Positions 1 to 7,630 of a stretch of DNA of 26,065 nt are shown in pieces. The DNA is from a virus. Numbering within the stretch: position 1 is the stretch's first letter; each line of letters opens with the position of its first letter. The DNA lies in the IMG/VR virus record IMGVR_UViG_3300030419_007340, positions 1 through 26,065 of that record. One strand, 5' to 3'. The position numbers and the translations under genes are program-made. The notes below the pieces were generated by a model that was given only the letters and a program-made list of their open reading frames with translations, searched no databases and was not told the DNA's origin.

Positions 1-2
1 AC

Positions 3-404
3 TTAATTCACCAGAAAACACTACGTGGTGGTGCTAACTGGATGGTAGTTTCTCCGAAAGTTTCTACAATCTTAGAATCAATCCCAGGCTTTGCTGCTGA
101 CTCTTCTGGAGACAGTGACAAATATAACATGGGAGTTCAAAAGATGGGAGCTATTGATAATCGTTATACAGTTTACAAAAACCCATATATGGTTGAAAAT
201 GTCATTTTAATGGGTTATAAAGGAAGTCAATTCCTTGAAACTGGTGCGGTATTTGCTCCATACATTCCATTAATTATGACACCTCTAGTGTATGATCCTG
301 CATCATTCACTCCAAGAAAAGGTATCATGACTAGGTATGCTAAGAAAATGGTACGACCTGACTTCTATGGTAAAGTATGGATTACAGATTTAGATCAAGT
401 TTAA
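3..404 (+). CDS. 23: Major capsid protein, C-terminal part (T4 gp23-like), partial at 5' end
   Basis: This frame is open from the first base of the window, so the gene begins upstream; 133 codons are visible and the first ATG (42) is internal. The protein forms the hexameric shell of the phage head. Support comes from the motif RGGANWMVVSPKV near the visible start, which matches the 'RG..N..V.S..V...L' stretch of gp23-family proteins. The final part (YAPYIPL-like 'FAPYIPLIMTP', 'FTPRKGIMTRYAKKMVRP', ending YGKVWITDLDQV) resembles the conserved P-domain and C-terminal strand of gp23. A strong hairpin terminator follows 24 nt after the stop, as expected for a highly expressed single-gene unit. 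The family assignment rests on motif recognition, not a database search, but the neighbouring neck, sheath and tube genes agree with it. Confidence 0.88.
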   Translation, partial: LIHQKTLRGGANWMVVSPKVSTILESIPGFAADSSGDSDKYNMGVQKMGAIDNRYTVYKNPYMVENVILMGYKGSQFLETGAVFAPYIPLIMTPLVYDPASFTPRKGIMTRYAKKMVRPDFYGKVWITDLDQV

Positions 405-427
405 TAACTTAATTTAATCTACCTTTT

Positions 428-456
428 AAAGAGCCGCATTAGCGGCTCTTTTTTTT
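428..456 (+). terminator. Rho-independent terminator after capsid gene
   Basis: A perfect 10-bp stem (aaagagccgc / gcggctcttt) with a 4-nt ATTA loop is followed by an uninterrupted T run to 456. It is almost identical to the terminator at 1117-1148, suggesting a duplicated element. The T run leads straight into a TATATGTATG box. Confidence 0.93.
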
Positions 457-465
457 ATATGTATG
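456..465 (+). promoter_or_regulatory. Late-promoter-like box TATATGTATG
   Basis: A variant of the recurring [T/C]ATAT[T/G]TATA box, fused to the end of the preceding terminator T run. It lies 113 nt before the next start codon, much farther than the other boxes, so it would produce a long leader for the 579 gene. The last base deviates from consensus. Confidence 0.4.
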
Positions 466-531
466 TATAGTAACAATATTTGGTCGAGATTGTTTTAACA
501 ATATAAAAACGGGGAAAATGGCCTCTATGGG
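466..531 (+). other. Leader with 9-nt direct repeat and small inverted repeat
   Basis: The 174-nt gap between the capsid gene and the next gene contains TAACAATAT twice (471-479 and 496-504), with ATTGTTTTAACAAT (490-503) as a small potential hairpin overlapping the second copy. No ORF of useful size is present; the ATG at 518 reads only five codons before a stop. A regulatory leader is possible, but no known RNA family is recognised. Confidence 0.3.
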
Positions 532-559
532 TTGACCACTATAGTTGTATCCCTATAAT
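532..559 (+). promoter_or_regulatory. Sigma70-type promoter (TTGACC - 16 nt - TATAAT)
   Basis: TTGACC at 532-537 (5 of 6 matches to TTGACA) and a perfect TATAAT at 554-559 are separated by 16 nt, and the gene start at 579 is 19 nt beyond. This is the best housekeeping-type promoter seen in the window. In an AT-rich genome the -10 alone could occur by chance; the paired -35 makes it more credible. If the host is a Bacteroidota member, whose promoters differ, this element might not be used. Confidence 0.45.
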
Positions 560-578
560 GCTATAAAATTATAATAAG

Positions 579-1094
579 ATGGCAAGAAACACAAGTGGAA
601 TTAAAAACTTAACGTTTTTAAAAGACTCAAACACAAATTTTGATAATATCCTAGATAGTATGCATACTCTAGTTGACCCTCATGTAGAATTAGCAGATAC
701 AGCTGCAATTTCTTTAACAGAGGCTACTCACGGGTATAAAACATGTATTATTCCTAATGTAGGACAGGATACAACTTTAACTTTACCAACACCTAAAGCA
801 GATTTATGGTTTCATCTCCTTTATTTTGGAGCTTTAGCTACAGACGGTCACGATGTATTAATTAAAACAGAAACTCAAAACACGGATTTTTTCCATGGAG
901 GAGTTATACATCATGATACTGCCCAAACGGGTCAAACATCAGCTATGGTATTTGGTGATGGTGATTCAAATGATGTATTTAACCTTCAGTTAGGTCAAGC
1001 TATGGATGTATGGATCAGAGGTAAATCAACTACTTCTTGGTACATTTGGGGATGGACAGCAGGTGATACTCCAGTAGAAATTGCTGACAGTTAA
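579..1094 (+). CDS. Putative capsid-associated / decoration-type protein
   Basis: A 171-residue protein of unknown function encoded alone between two strong terminators, immediately after the major capsid gene. It has no signal peptide or membrane segment. The sequence is mostly beta-prone: a strand-rich core with 'TTLTLPTPKADLWFHLLYF' (about residues 65-83) and 'HDVLIKTE' (about 90-97) recalls the 'TVTLP...Y.F......VIK' pattern common in small trimeric virion decoration or fibre proteins of marine phages. This resemblance is an inference from pattern only. The position directly downstream of gene 23 and its isolation as a single-gene unit fit a high-copy head protein. It could instead be a fibre-tip or other structural protein. 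The start at 579 gives the typical MARNTSG opening and has no Shine-Dalgarno sequence. Confidence 0.5.
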   Translation: MARNTSGIKNLTFLKDSNTNFDNILDSMHTLVDPHVELADTAAISLTEATHGYKTCIIPNVGQDTTLTLPTPKADLWFHLLYFGALATDGHDVLIKTETQNTDFFHGGVIHHDTAQTGQTSAMVFGDGDSNDVFNLQLGQAMDVWIRGKSTTSWYIWGWTAGDTPVEIADS

Positions 1095-1116
1095 TAGTTA
1101 ATCTATTAAATTATCT

Positions 1117-1148
1117 AAAAAAGAGTCGCATAAGCGGCTCTTTTTTTT
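1117..1148 (+). terminator. Rho-independent terminator
   Basis: The stem gagtcgc (1123-1129) / gcggctc (1134-1140) has one G-T wobble and an ATAA loop; flanking A and T runs extend it, and an 8-T run follows. It is nearly the same sequence as the terminator at 428-456 and runs directly into the box at 1148-1157. Confidence 0.9.
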
Positions 1149-1157
1149 ATATGTATA
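1148..1157 (+). promoter_or_regulatory. Late-promoter-like box TATATGTATA
   Basis: An exact copy of the G variant of the recurring box; its first base is the last T of the terminator run. It covers the first in-frame ATG (1151) of the PhoH gene, which argues that translation begins at a later ATG (1163 or, better spaced, 1175). Confidence 0.55.
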
Positions 1158-1174
1158 ATCAAATGTTGCATTAT

Positions 1175-1840
1175 ATGACTAAACAAAATATTGAAAGAAA
1201 ACCACCAAAAGGTTCTGTAAAATTTTCATTAACTCTATCTCAAGAACAAAAAAAAGCAAAAACAGAAATTCTTAAACATCCCTTTAATTTTATAGTAGGT
1301 AAAGCAGGTAGTGGTAAAACATTATTAGCTGTTCAGATTGCTTTAGATCAATTTTTTAAAAGACAATATAACAAAATTATTATAACAAGACCTACTATAT
1401 CTACAGAAGATAACGGGTTTCTTCCAGGATCAGAAAGAGAAAAGATGGAACCCTGGTTAGTTCCTATTCGTTCAAATATGAGAAAAATTTACAATAAACC
1501 TCCTATATTAGAAAAAATGGAAAAAGATGAACAAATTGAATTAGTATCATTAGCTCATTTTAGAGGTAGAACTTTTGATAGTTCTGTTGTTATTGTAGAT
1601 GAATTTCAAAATTTAACACGTTCTCAATTAGCAATGGCTATTGGAAGATTAGGTAAAGATTCTAAGATGATATTTTGTGGAGATTCATATCAAATAGATT
1701 TAAAAGATAAAAACTACTCAGCATACCATGACATGGCTAAATTAGTAAATTCAGATTATGTATATAAATGTGTTTTAAATGATAGCCATAGACATGATGC
1801 AATAGATAATTTATTAGAATTACTAAACGGGTATCATTAA
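1175..1840 (+). CDS. phoH: PhoH-like P-loop ATPase
   Basis: This is an ATPase of the PhoH family, a group frequent in marine phages and often discussed in connection with phosphate stress or RNA metabolism; its phage role is not settled. The Walker A motif GKAGSGKT lies about 42 residues in. It is followed by the family's TRP (ITRPTIS), LPG and 'PWLVPI' segments, the 'AHFRGRTFD' stretch, Walker B VVIVDEFQN with catalytic D-E, and 'FCGDSYQIDL' corresponding to the GD..Q(I/T)D motif. All key ATPase motifs are intact. The frame is open from ATG 1151, but that codon lies inside a promoter-like box fused to the terminator; 1175 (MTKQNIERK) is 17 nt beyond the box, and 1163 is another option. The gene stands alone between a terminator and the box upstream of the neck gene. 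Confidence 0.93.
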   Translation: MTKQNIERKPPKGSVKFSLTLSQEQKKAKTEILKHPFNFIVGKAGSGKTLLAVQIALDQFFKRQYNKIIITRPTISTEDNGFLPGSEREKMEPWLVPIRSNMRKIYNKPPILEKMEKDEQIELVSLAHFRGRTFDSSVVIVDEFQNLTRSQLAMAIGRLGKDSKMIFCGDSYQIDLKDKNYSAYHDMAKLVNSDYVYKCVLNDSHRHDAIDNLLELLNGYH

Positions 1841-1856
1841 TTTTTTAGATTCTTTC

Positions 1857-1866
1857 CATATTTATA
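1857..1866 (+). promoter_or_regulatory. Late-promoter-like box CATATTTATA
   Basis: The T-variant box (first base C) lies in the 52-nt gap after the PhoH gene, 26 nt before the ATG of the neck gene. It would drive the neck/completion operon. Confidence 0.5.
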
Positions 1867-1892
1867 TCCGAACAATCTAATTTAATTTTAAG

Positions 1893-3719
1893 ATGGCAGA
1901 GATACCTATTTGGACAGGAAATGCAACTTTTACAACAGGTAAAACAGCATTTGGATTTTATGATTATGAAGATCCCAATACTAGAGGATCAGGTTCGTCT
2001 ACTTTTGATGAAGATGCTCCTAAAGTAGCAGATTGGTGTGCTAAACGTTTAGGATATCCTCTTGTAGATATAGAATTACAAGATACTAATTTTTTTACTG
2101 CTTTTGAAGAAGCAGTAAGTGAATATGGAGCTCAAGTTTATCAATTTCAAATTATAAATAATTTATGGAGAGTTAAAGGATATAGTACTGCTTCTGAACA
2201 TAAAGATGGTTTTAATCAAATAGATTTGTCCGATGTTTATGGTAGTTCTGAAGGAGGAGGGGCATCAGTAGGAGGAGGATCATCTGGTGGAGGTGGTGGA
2301 AGTTATGGAGAAAAAGTATATTCAGCTTCTTTAGATGTAAAAAAAGGAACCCAAAAATATGATTTATTATCTAGTACTCCTGGATATGCTTCTACAACTT
2401 TAGAATGGGGAGGATCCGGTTTTGAATTATCTCACTCCCAATCAATCGTTATAACGGATACAAACGGGGTTACAGTTCATTACAGAGCTACAACAGGATC
2501 ATCAGCAGGAGGATGGATAGAAGGAGCAAATGAGGGAATAAATCCATCAGTAGGAGTAGCAGGAAATATGACAACACAATCAGGAGAATATCGCGAATAT
2601 ATTCATATAAGTGCAAGTGTAGGTGAATTTGTTACAGGTAGTTATGGAGGTTATGCTACAACAACTGATGATCCTGACGGAGTTTATTCTAATCCTGATG
2701 GTTTAAATGGTGTACAAGGAAGTGCAGGCAATTCAGCTTTATCAGCAAGTATAGATTCTTTCTTAAAAACATTACAACACCCAAGTGGTCGACATAAAAA
2801 TTCATTTATTGTTAGTTCTTCTCATAATGCAGATAAAACAATATATGAAATAAAATTAACCCAAAGAACTGAAGCTACAATATCAACTCTTCCCCTTACA
2901 CTCGCAAATTCAGAAGTAACTATAACAAGCTTTTCAGGAGGTACTTCAGGATTAAGTTTTGAAGCTTCTGGTTCAGCAATACAAGCAGGGAAAAAAAGAA
3001 TAAATGTTAAAAAAATATTCCACCATCAACCTGCAGCTATAAATAGATATTTTGATCCTTATGCGGGTACAGGTACAGGAATTCAATCATTAATGCAAAC
3101 TTTTGGATTTGGTAATTATTCACCAGGTGTGAATTTTATGTTAATGCCTATGTATTTTGATGCTTTAAAACTACAAGCAATCGAGATGAATGATAAAATA
3201 AGAAAATCAGCTTATCATTTTGAAATAAATGCAGGTAGATATTTAAAATTATTTCCTATACCTACAAGAGACTACACATTATGGTTTGAATATACCATAG
3301 CAAATCAATCTCAAGATTTAACAATAGATGATACAGCAGATGAAGGTGAAGATAATGAAAAAGATAGAGGTACAATTACAGATATGTCAAATGTTCCTTA
3401 TAAAAGACCAGTATATAGCTACATTAATGAACCTGGAAGACAATGGATCAGAAAATATTGTTTAGCTATATGTAAGGAAATGCTAGGGGGTATTAGGGGT
3501 AAATACCAAACAGTACCTATTCCTGGGTCCGAAACTACTTTAGACCACAGTAGATTAATAAGTGAAGCTGTTGCAGAAAAAGAAGCATTAATATTACAAT
3601 TAAGAGAAGATTTAGAAGCAACTACTACACTTAGTCAATCAACAAGAGCAGCAGATGAAAGTGCTGCAACCCAAACACAATATTCGTTAGATAATCCTTA
3701 TCAAATTTATATACATTAA
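1893..3719 (+). CDS. 13: Neck / head-completion protein (T4 gp13-like) with an inserted beta-rich domain
   Basis: Predicted to sit at the head-tail connector and close the filled head. The N-terminal helical part (about 40-95, with 'WCAKRLGYPLVDIEL') and the C-terminal part resemble gp13-type connector proteins. In the latter, 'YSYINEPGRQWIRKYCLAI' is followed by 'GGIRGKY', 'PIPGSETTLD' and an EA..E...L...L helix. At 608 residues it is about twice T4 gp13 (309). Most of the excess is a roughly 200-residue block (about 164-366) beginning after a Gly/Ser-rich linker (119-138) and interrupting a segment that appears to resume at 'KKRINVKKIFHHQPAA'. The block shows an 'IVITDTNGVTVHYRA...' opening, a central helix 'SALSASIDSFLKTL' and a closing 'VTITSFSGG', a pattern seen in domains of other marine virion proteins. 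Its stop overlaps the next start (TAATG). The gp13 assignment is by motif and by gp14/gp15 downstream. Confidence 0.72.
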   Translation: MAEIPIWTGNATFTTGKTAFGFYDYEDPNTRGSGSSTFDEDAPKVADWCAKRLGYPLVDIELQDTNFFTAFEEAVSEYGAQVYQFQIINNLWRVKGYSTASEHKDGFNQIDLSDVYGSSEGGGASVGGGSSGGGGGSYGEKVYSASLDVKKGTQKYDLLSSTPGYASTTLEWGGSGFELSHSQSIVITDTNGVTVHYRATTGSSAGGWIEGANEGINPSVGVAGNMTTQSGEYREYIHISASVGEFVTGSYGGYATTTDDPDGVYSNPDGLNGVQGSAGNSALSASIDSFLKTLQHPSGRHKNSFIVSSSHNADKTIYEIKLTQRTEATISTLPLTLANSEVTITSFSGGTSGLSFEASGSAIQAGKKRINVKKIFHHQPAAINRYFDPYAGTGTGIQSLMQTFGFGNYSPGVNFMLMPMYFDALKLQAIEMNDKIRKSAYHFEINAGRYLKLFPIPTRDYTLWFEYTIANQSQDLTIDDTADEGEDNEKDRGTITDMSNVPYKRPVYSYINEPGRQWIRKYCLAICKEMLGGIRGKYQTVPIPGSETTLDHSRLISEAVAEKEALILQLREDLEATTTLSQSTRAADESAATQTQYSLDNPYQIYIH

Positions 3720-4060
3720 TGATTAGTCTTAAAAACATATTATATGAAGTTTTAAATAACTATAGTGTAGAAGTAGATATTCATATTGATCCATCAACTT
3801 CTCATTACGATGTAACAAATGAAATTAGAGCTTTAAAGGGCATAACAATTGTAACTATTATTACTCCTGAAGATTATGTTCAAAAACAAGGAGCAGACGA
3901 ATATATTAGAATTAGAATAAAGTTTGTAACAAGAGATGAAGCTAATAATATGTTACAACAATTTTTAAATGATGCTTTAGCTCAAAATGATGATGATGAA
4001 GTAAGAATACAAGGAATAAAATCTATGAGTTATAGAGAAGGAACTTTAAAAAAACTATAA
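3719..4060 (+). CDS. Small unknown protein between neck genes, possible ferredoxin-like fold
   Basis: A 113-residue protein that is not recognised as a named phage protein. Secondary-structure-like patterns alternate as helix, strand, helix and strand: 'DVTNEIRALKGITIVTII', then 'EYIRIRIKFVT', then a helix 'RDEANNMLQQFLNDAL', then 'IQGIKSMSYREG'. This beta-alpha-beta order suggests a ferredoxin/ACT-like fold, but that is an inference. Both ends overlap neighbours by one base in TAATG junctions, so translation is probably coupled with the gp13-like and gp14-like genes. The protein is likely made in similar amounts and may take part in connector assembly. No catalytic motif is seen. Confidence 0.7.
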   Translation: MISLKNILYEVLNNYSVEVDIHIDPSTSHYDVTNEIRALKGITIVTIITPEDYVQKQGADEYIRIRIKFVTRDEANNMLQQFLNDALAQNDDDEVRIQGIKSMSYREGTLKKL

Positions 4061-4599
4061 TGGCTTTATTTGGAAAACAAAGAGATATAAATCTATTTCA
4101 TACTATAAATAGTGAACTTTTGAAAGATATAATTCAAACAGAAGTTGCTTATTATAAATTTGCCTTAGAACAAACCACTACTAATGTTTATGGTGAGTCT
4201 ATGGGTAAAGTTTACTATGAACCCATGAAAATCGCGTGTTTAATCGATAGAGAAGATGAAGTATGGTCGTCCGATGATTTTGGATCTGATTTAAATCAAT
4301 CTGTTGTTTTTAGTTTTTTAAAAAATGAACTTCAAGATATAAATTTAATACCTGAAGTAGGAGATATATTACTTTTTAGAAATAATTTTTATGAAGCCGA
4401 TAGTAAAATAGAAAACCAATTAATAATGGGGAGAGATAAAGATTATGCTTTATCAACAGAAACTTCAACACACGGAGATAGTTTTTCTATTATTCTTAAT
4501 ACCCATATTTCAAGAGTAGAAAAATTAAATTTAATACCTCTTAGAGGAGGTAAATACCCAGAAACTATAAAACCATATGGAGGAATAGCAAATACATAA
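4060..4599 (+). CDS. 14: Neck protein (T4 gp14-like)
   Basis: Predicted to join gp13 and gp15 at the head-tail junction. The 179-residue sequence has the features of gp14-type proteins: an N-terminal 'INSELLKDIIQTEVAYYKF' segment, 'NVYGESMGKVYYEP', and a later 'IPEVGDILLFRNNFYEAD' stretch. That stretch corresponds to the 'P..GDLIYFP...FEI' pattern followed by a short 'GRDKDY' turn and a beta-rich tail. It is shorter than T4 gp14 (256). It overlaps the preceding stop by one base and lies 4 nt before the gp15-like gene, a gene order (13-x-14-15) that supports the call. Confidence 0.75.
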   Translation: MALFGKQRDINLFHTINSELLKDIIQTEVAYYKFALEQTTTNVYGESMGKVYYEPMKIACLIDREDEVWSSDDFGSDLNQSVVFSFLKNELQDINLIPEVGDILLFRNNFYEADSKIENQLIMGRDKDYALSTETSTHGDSFSIILNTHISRVEKLNLIPLRGGKYPETIKPYGGIANT

Positions 4600-4603
4600 A
4601 TAA

Positions 4604-5608
4604 ATGGCAGATAAAAAAGACATAAATCCAAGAAGACCAATACCTTCATCTGAATATGATAAATTAAGAAGTAATTTATCTGCTAACTTTAAACCTGGTT
4701 TTCCTGTAATTGATAAAAGTTTTCCTGGACCTGATACTAGACCAAGTATAGAAAAAGGAGATCATACTACACGTAAAGACGACACTAAAAAAAATATATC
4801 AATAGGATTACAAGACCATGATGAAGCTATAATGTATTATTTTAATAAAGTTATAAAACCTTCAGTTATTATAAACGGAGATAGAACTCCCGTCCCTGTT
4901 ATATATGGGGCTCCTGAAAGATGGAAAGGGGTTCAAAAAGATGGATATTTTAGAGATAAAGGAGGTAAACTTCAATCTCCTCTTATTATGTTTAAAAGAG
5001 ATACTGTTGAAAAAAGAAGAGATCTTGGAAACAAATTAGATGCTAATAATCCTCAATTTTATTATTCATTTCAAGAAAGATACACACCAAGAAACAGATA
5101 TGATAATTTTAGCATATTACAAGGAAGAAAACCCCAAAGAGAAAGTTATCTAGTTGTAGTTCCTGATTACGTTATCTTAACATATACTTGTACTATTTGG
5201 ACAGATTTTGTATCTCAAATGAATAAATTAATTGAAATGATTAATTATTCATCAGATAGTTATTGGGGAGATCCAGAACGTTTTAAATTTAATGCCCAAA
5301 TAGACACATATAATAATACAACAGAAGTATCTCAAGGACAAGACAGAGTAGTAAAGTCTAGTTTTGGATTAACAATCCAAGGATATTTAGTACCAGATAG
5401 CTTAAATAAAGAAATTGCTAATGGGGCTATGAAGAAGACATACAGTAAATCTGTAGTAACTTTTGGCACCGAAATAGTAACAACACCATTTGGAGATATA
5501 AGATCAACAAGAGAATCAGTTAGAAGTGCTCCTGTAGCCCAAAATATAGTACAACATGGAGAAGGAATAGGATTCCAAGAAATAGGAAAAACAAATCAAA
5601 TAGGATAA
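4604..5608 (+). CDS. 15: Tail completion / sheath stabiliser protein (T4 gp15-like)
   Basis: Predicted to cap the tail tube and sheath at the head-proximal end so that the head can attach. A polar, disordered N-terminus (about 1-70) precedes the core: 'DEAIMYYFNKVIKPSVII', then 'TPVPVIYGAPERWKG', then 'YLVVVPDYVILTYTCTIW' followed by 'TDFVSQMNKLIEMI' and a 'GLTIQGYLVPD' strand. T4 gp15 shows the same order: an early helix, a 'V(P)ITYAS.E.....' segment, a 'IYELSIFTRYEDDMFQIVEQI' segment, and a C-terminal 'L.FEVNGWMYP' strand. Length is 334 against 272 in T4, the excess being in the termini. The C-terminus (about 290-334) is polar and probably flexible. Confidence 0.78.
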   Translation: MADKKDINPRRPIPSSEYDKLRSNLSANFKPGFPVIDKSFPGPDTRPSIEKGDHTTRKDDTKKNISIGLQDHDEAIMYYFNKVIKPSVIINGDRTPVPVIYGAPERWKGVQKDGYFRDKGGKLQSPLIMFKRDTVEKRRDLGNKLDANNPQFYYSFQERYTPRNRYDNFSILQGRKPQRESYLVVVPDYVILTYTCTIWTDFVSQMNKLIEMINYSSDSYWGDPERFKFNAQIDTYNNTTEVSQGQDRVVKSSFGLTIQGYLVPDSLNKEIANGAMKKTYSKSVVTFGTEIVTTPFGDIRSTRESVRSAPVAQNIVQHGEGIGFQEIGKTNQIG

Positions 5609-5612
5609 TAAA

Positions 5613-7256
5613 ATGGCAAAAGTAAATAAAACAATATTAAAAACATATTTTGAATCAGGAGATATACCTACACAAAATAATTATATAGATTTAATAGATT
5701 CACAATTTAATTTAGCAGAAACATCTTTACAGATAATAAGTGGTACTCTTAGTGCTTCTGCAGCTAATTTTGAATATTTAAACTTAAAAAAAGCATATTT
5801 ACCCGGTGTAGGAGTGGGTGAAGCTAAAGTAGGTTCAACTTTTGCTATTGGTAGAACTTTAGAAATATCAGGTTCTGTAATAGCAGATACAGGATCATTT
5901 AGTCATTTATCTATAACTCAAGGTACTGTAAGTTCAAGTGGAGGAGTAGTAACACACCATGTAACTGCTTCAGGTAATGTAAGTTCAAGTAGTACAGGAT
6001 CCTTTGGTCATATTCGCACTCCTGTAATAAGCTCACCGGCTTTAGTTAATATTATTGGAGGAAGTAATGGTATAAAATTAACAGGACATGCAATAACATC
6101 ATCAGCTGTAATAACTTCAAGTAGAGGCATAACAGCAAGTGCTGCTGTATTTTCAGGCCATGTAACAGCATCTAATATAAAAGCTACTGGTGAATATTAT
6201 ATAACTTCGAATAACTTACCAGTGGTGACCTTTACCTCAGGAGAATACATATTTGGTGATACTGGTGGAAGTGGTACTGCAAACAAAGTCCAAATACTTG
6301 GAACTAATTTCAAACTAAATGGAAGCCTAACAGCCTCTGCAATTAGTTCAAGTACAGGTATAACAGCCAGTGCTGCTTTATTCTCTGGAAATGTAACCTC
6401 TTCAGGTAATATAAGTTCAAGTGCAACCATAACAGGTCTTACAGGTTCTTTTGGGTATGTAGATGGAACTAATATTAATTTTACAAGTATTACTGCAAGT
6501 GGAGATTTACTACTTACTACGGGTAGTAGTGGTATTAGATCAGCAGGATCTCTGATAGTAACACTTGAAGATATAACTAATTTAGGTGCATCTACTGATT
6601 TTCAAATTAAATATGGAGTTTCAGATTCAACAATATTTAAAGTTGATGAAAGTGGGTTTGTATATCTTTATGGTGGTATTGTTTTTGGTGAAGGAGCAGA
6701 TCAAAACTTTACATCTGATGGTAATATGACTTTTGTATTAGATTATGATGATGATGAAACAGGCCAAAGTTTCACATTTAAAAACAAAAACACAGTATTA
6801 ATGGAGTTAGATGAATCCGATGGGTTAAATGTTTCAGCTAATGTAACAGGTTCTAACGTTAAGTTTGACACTATCACTTGTGGAAAAATTTCATCATCAA
6901 ATATAATAAGCTCAAGTGCTCATATAAGTTCAAGATACAATATATTAGGTTATGAAAATGTTAATGGAGGTAATGGAGTAGGAGCCGCAACAACATTAAA
7001 TCCAGATGTCGGTGTTTCTTTTTGCAATACAGATAGTGCAGAAAATTATTTTACTTTAAGTGATGGAGTTTCAGGACAAGTTAAACATATAGTACATAAA
7101 AGTCGAACAAACAGTGTTGATATGGTTTTAAGACCCCAAAATTTGGCAGCAGGTACAACTCTAACATCAGACAGAGAAGGAAGGGGAATTACATTAATAT
7201 TTGGTCAATCTGCTTGGCATGTAATAGGAGATTTGGGTGAATTTGTATTAGCGTAA
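5613..7256 (+). CDS. Modular tail fibre protein 1
   Basis: A 547-residue beta-rich fibre, probably trimeric, exposed on the virion and involved in host recognition. The N-terminus 'TYFESGDIPTQNNYIDLIDS' (about 11-30) is a virion-attachment type motif often found in phage and Bacteroidota proteins of this kind. The shaft consists of irregular repeats of the type I-T-A-S-G-x-I-S-S-S, with several copies of the DNA word TAAGTTCAAGT (5929, 5980, 6412). The C-terminal domain (about 460-547), ending 'GRGITLIFGQSAWHVIG', resembles a common marine fibre tip with an 'ITLLF...AWHL' finish. It lies 4 nt after the gp15-like gene and one base before the next gene, so it is co-transcribed with both. The exact receptor and location on the tail are unknown. 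Confidence 0.82.
   Translation: MAKVNKTILKTYFESGDIPTQNNYIDLIDSQFNLAETSLQIISGTLSASAANFEYLNLKKAYLPGVGVGEAKVGSTFAIGRTLEISGSVIADTGSFSHLSITQGTVSSSGGVVTHHVTASGNVSSSSTGSFGHIRTPVISSPALVNIIGGSNGIKLTGHAITSSAVITSSRGITASAAVFSGHVTASNIKATGEYYITSNNLPVVTFTSGEYIFGDTGGSGTANKVQILGTNFKLNGSLTASAISSSTGITASAALFSGNVTSSGNISSSATITGLTGSFGYVDGTNINFTSITASGDLLLTTGSSGIRSAGSLIVTLEDITNLGASTDFQIKYGVSDSTIFKVDESGFVYLYGGIVFGEGADQNFTSDGNMTFVLDYDDDETGQSFTFKNKNTVLMELDESDGLNVSANVTGSNVKFDTITCGKISSSNIISSSAHISSRYNILGYENVNGGNGVGAATTLNPDVGVSFCNTDSAENYFTLSDGVSGQVKHIVHKSRTNSVDMVLRPQNLAAGTTLTSDREGRGITLIFGQSAWHVIGDLGEFVLA
5929..5990 (+). repeat. TAAGTTCAAGT repeats in fibre 1 (two adjacent copies)
   Basis: Exact copies of the 11-nt word lie at 5929-5939 and 5980-5990, with another at 6412-6422 and near copies at 6112 (one base changed) and 6907. 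They encode I/V-S-S-S and use the same AGT-TCA-AGT codons each time. Confidence 0.8.
6338..6422 (+). repeat. 85-nt block duplicated in fibre 2 (copy A)
   Basis: Aligned by eye with 9311-9395 without gaps, with about 14 mismatches in 85 (roughly 84% identity). Both copies encode an AISSSTGITAS-type segment followed by NVTSSGN. Confidence 0.75.
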
Positions 7257-7257
7257 T

Positions 7258-7611
7258 ATGGCAGGAATAGGCAATAAGTATACTAAAATAGAATGGGGTC
7301 AAAAAATTGTTGATGGGGTAGATGCTACCTTTAAATGGAATACAGCACCTAATAATTCTACATATCCTCGTTATACTTGGAATGAAGTTGAATTAATTCG
7401 TCACGCTGGAGGCGATTTAATGAACGAGCCATGGCAAAAATGGGATAAAGAAAAAAAGAAAAAATTAATAAAACTTATTTGTAAAGTAAAAGGAAAAACA
7501 TATAAAGATTCTAAATATATCAATGATTATAAAATAAAAATTAGTGATGTAAAATTAGCTACCAAAGAAATTCTAGGTATAGAACTAATGACAGAAAATA
7601 TTAAGTTTTAA
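7258..7611 (+). CDS. Small unknown protein of the fibre cluster
   Basis: A 117-residue protein with no recognised function. The N-terminal half contains 'YTWNEVELIRHAGGD'. The C-terminal half is strongly basic (KWDKEKKKKLIKLICKVKGK) and is followed by a helix 'ISDVKLATKEILGIEL'. The layout resembles small proteins often found beside fibre genes in uncultured marine phages, but that is recollection of a pattern, not an identification. It starts one base after the fibre 1 stop and ends 9 nt before a late-promoter-like box, so it appears to be the last gene of the 1893-7611 operon. A fibre chaperone or fibre-attached subunit is possible. Confidence 0.7.
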   Translation: MAGIGNKYTKIEWGQKIVDGVDATFKWNTAPNNSTYPRYTWNEVELIRHAGGDLMNEPWQKWDKEKKKKLIKLICKVKGKTYKDSKYINDYKIKISDVKLATKEILGIELMTENIKF

Positions 7612-7620
7612 TTATTACTT

Positions 7621-7630
7621 TATATTTATA
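7621..7630 (+). promoter_or_regulatory. Late-promoter-like box TATATTTATA
   Basis: An exact consensus copy in a 33-nt gap, 14 nt before the ATG of the 7645 gene. It would separate transcription of the second part of the fibre cluster from the neck operon. Confidence 0.6.

Noticed and set aside
518-535. Five-codon ORF (MASMG) as a leader peptide
   Set aside because: It is too short to support, there is no start signal and no attenuation structure downstream of it.
2250-2320. Gly-rich stretch as a sign of a frameshift or assembly error in the neck gene
   Set aside because: The frame is open and sensible on both sides; Gly/Ser linkers commonly precede inserted domains.
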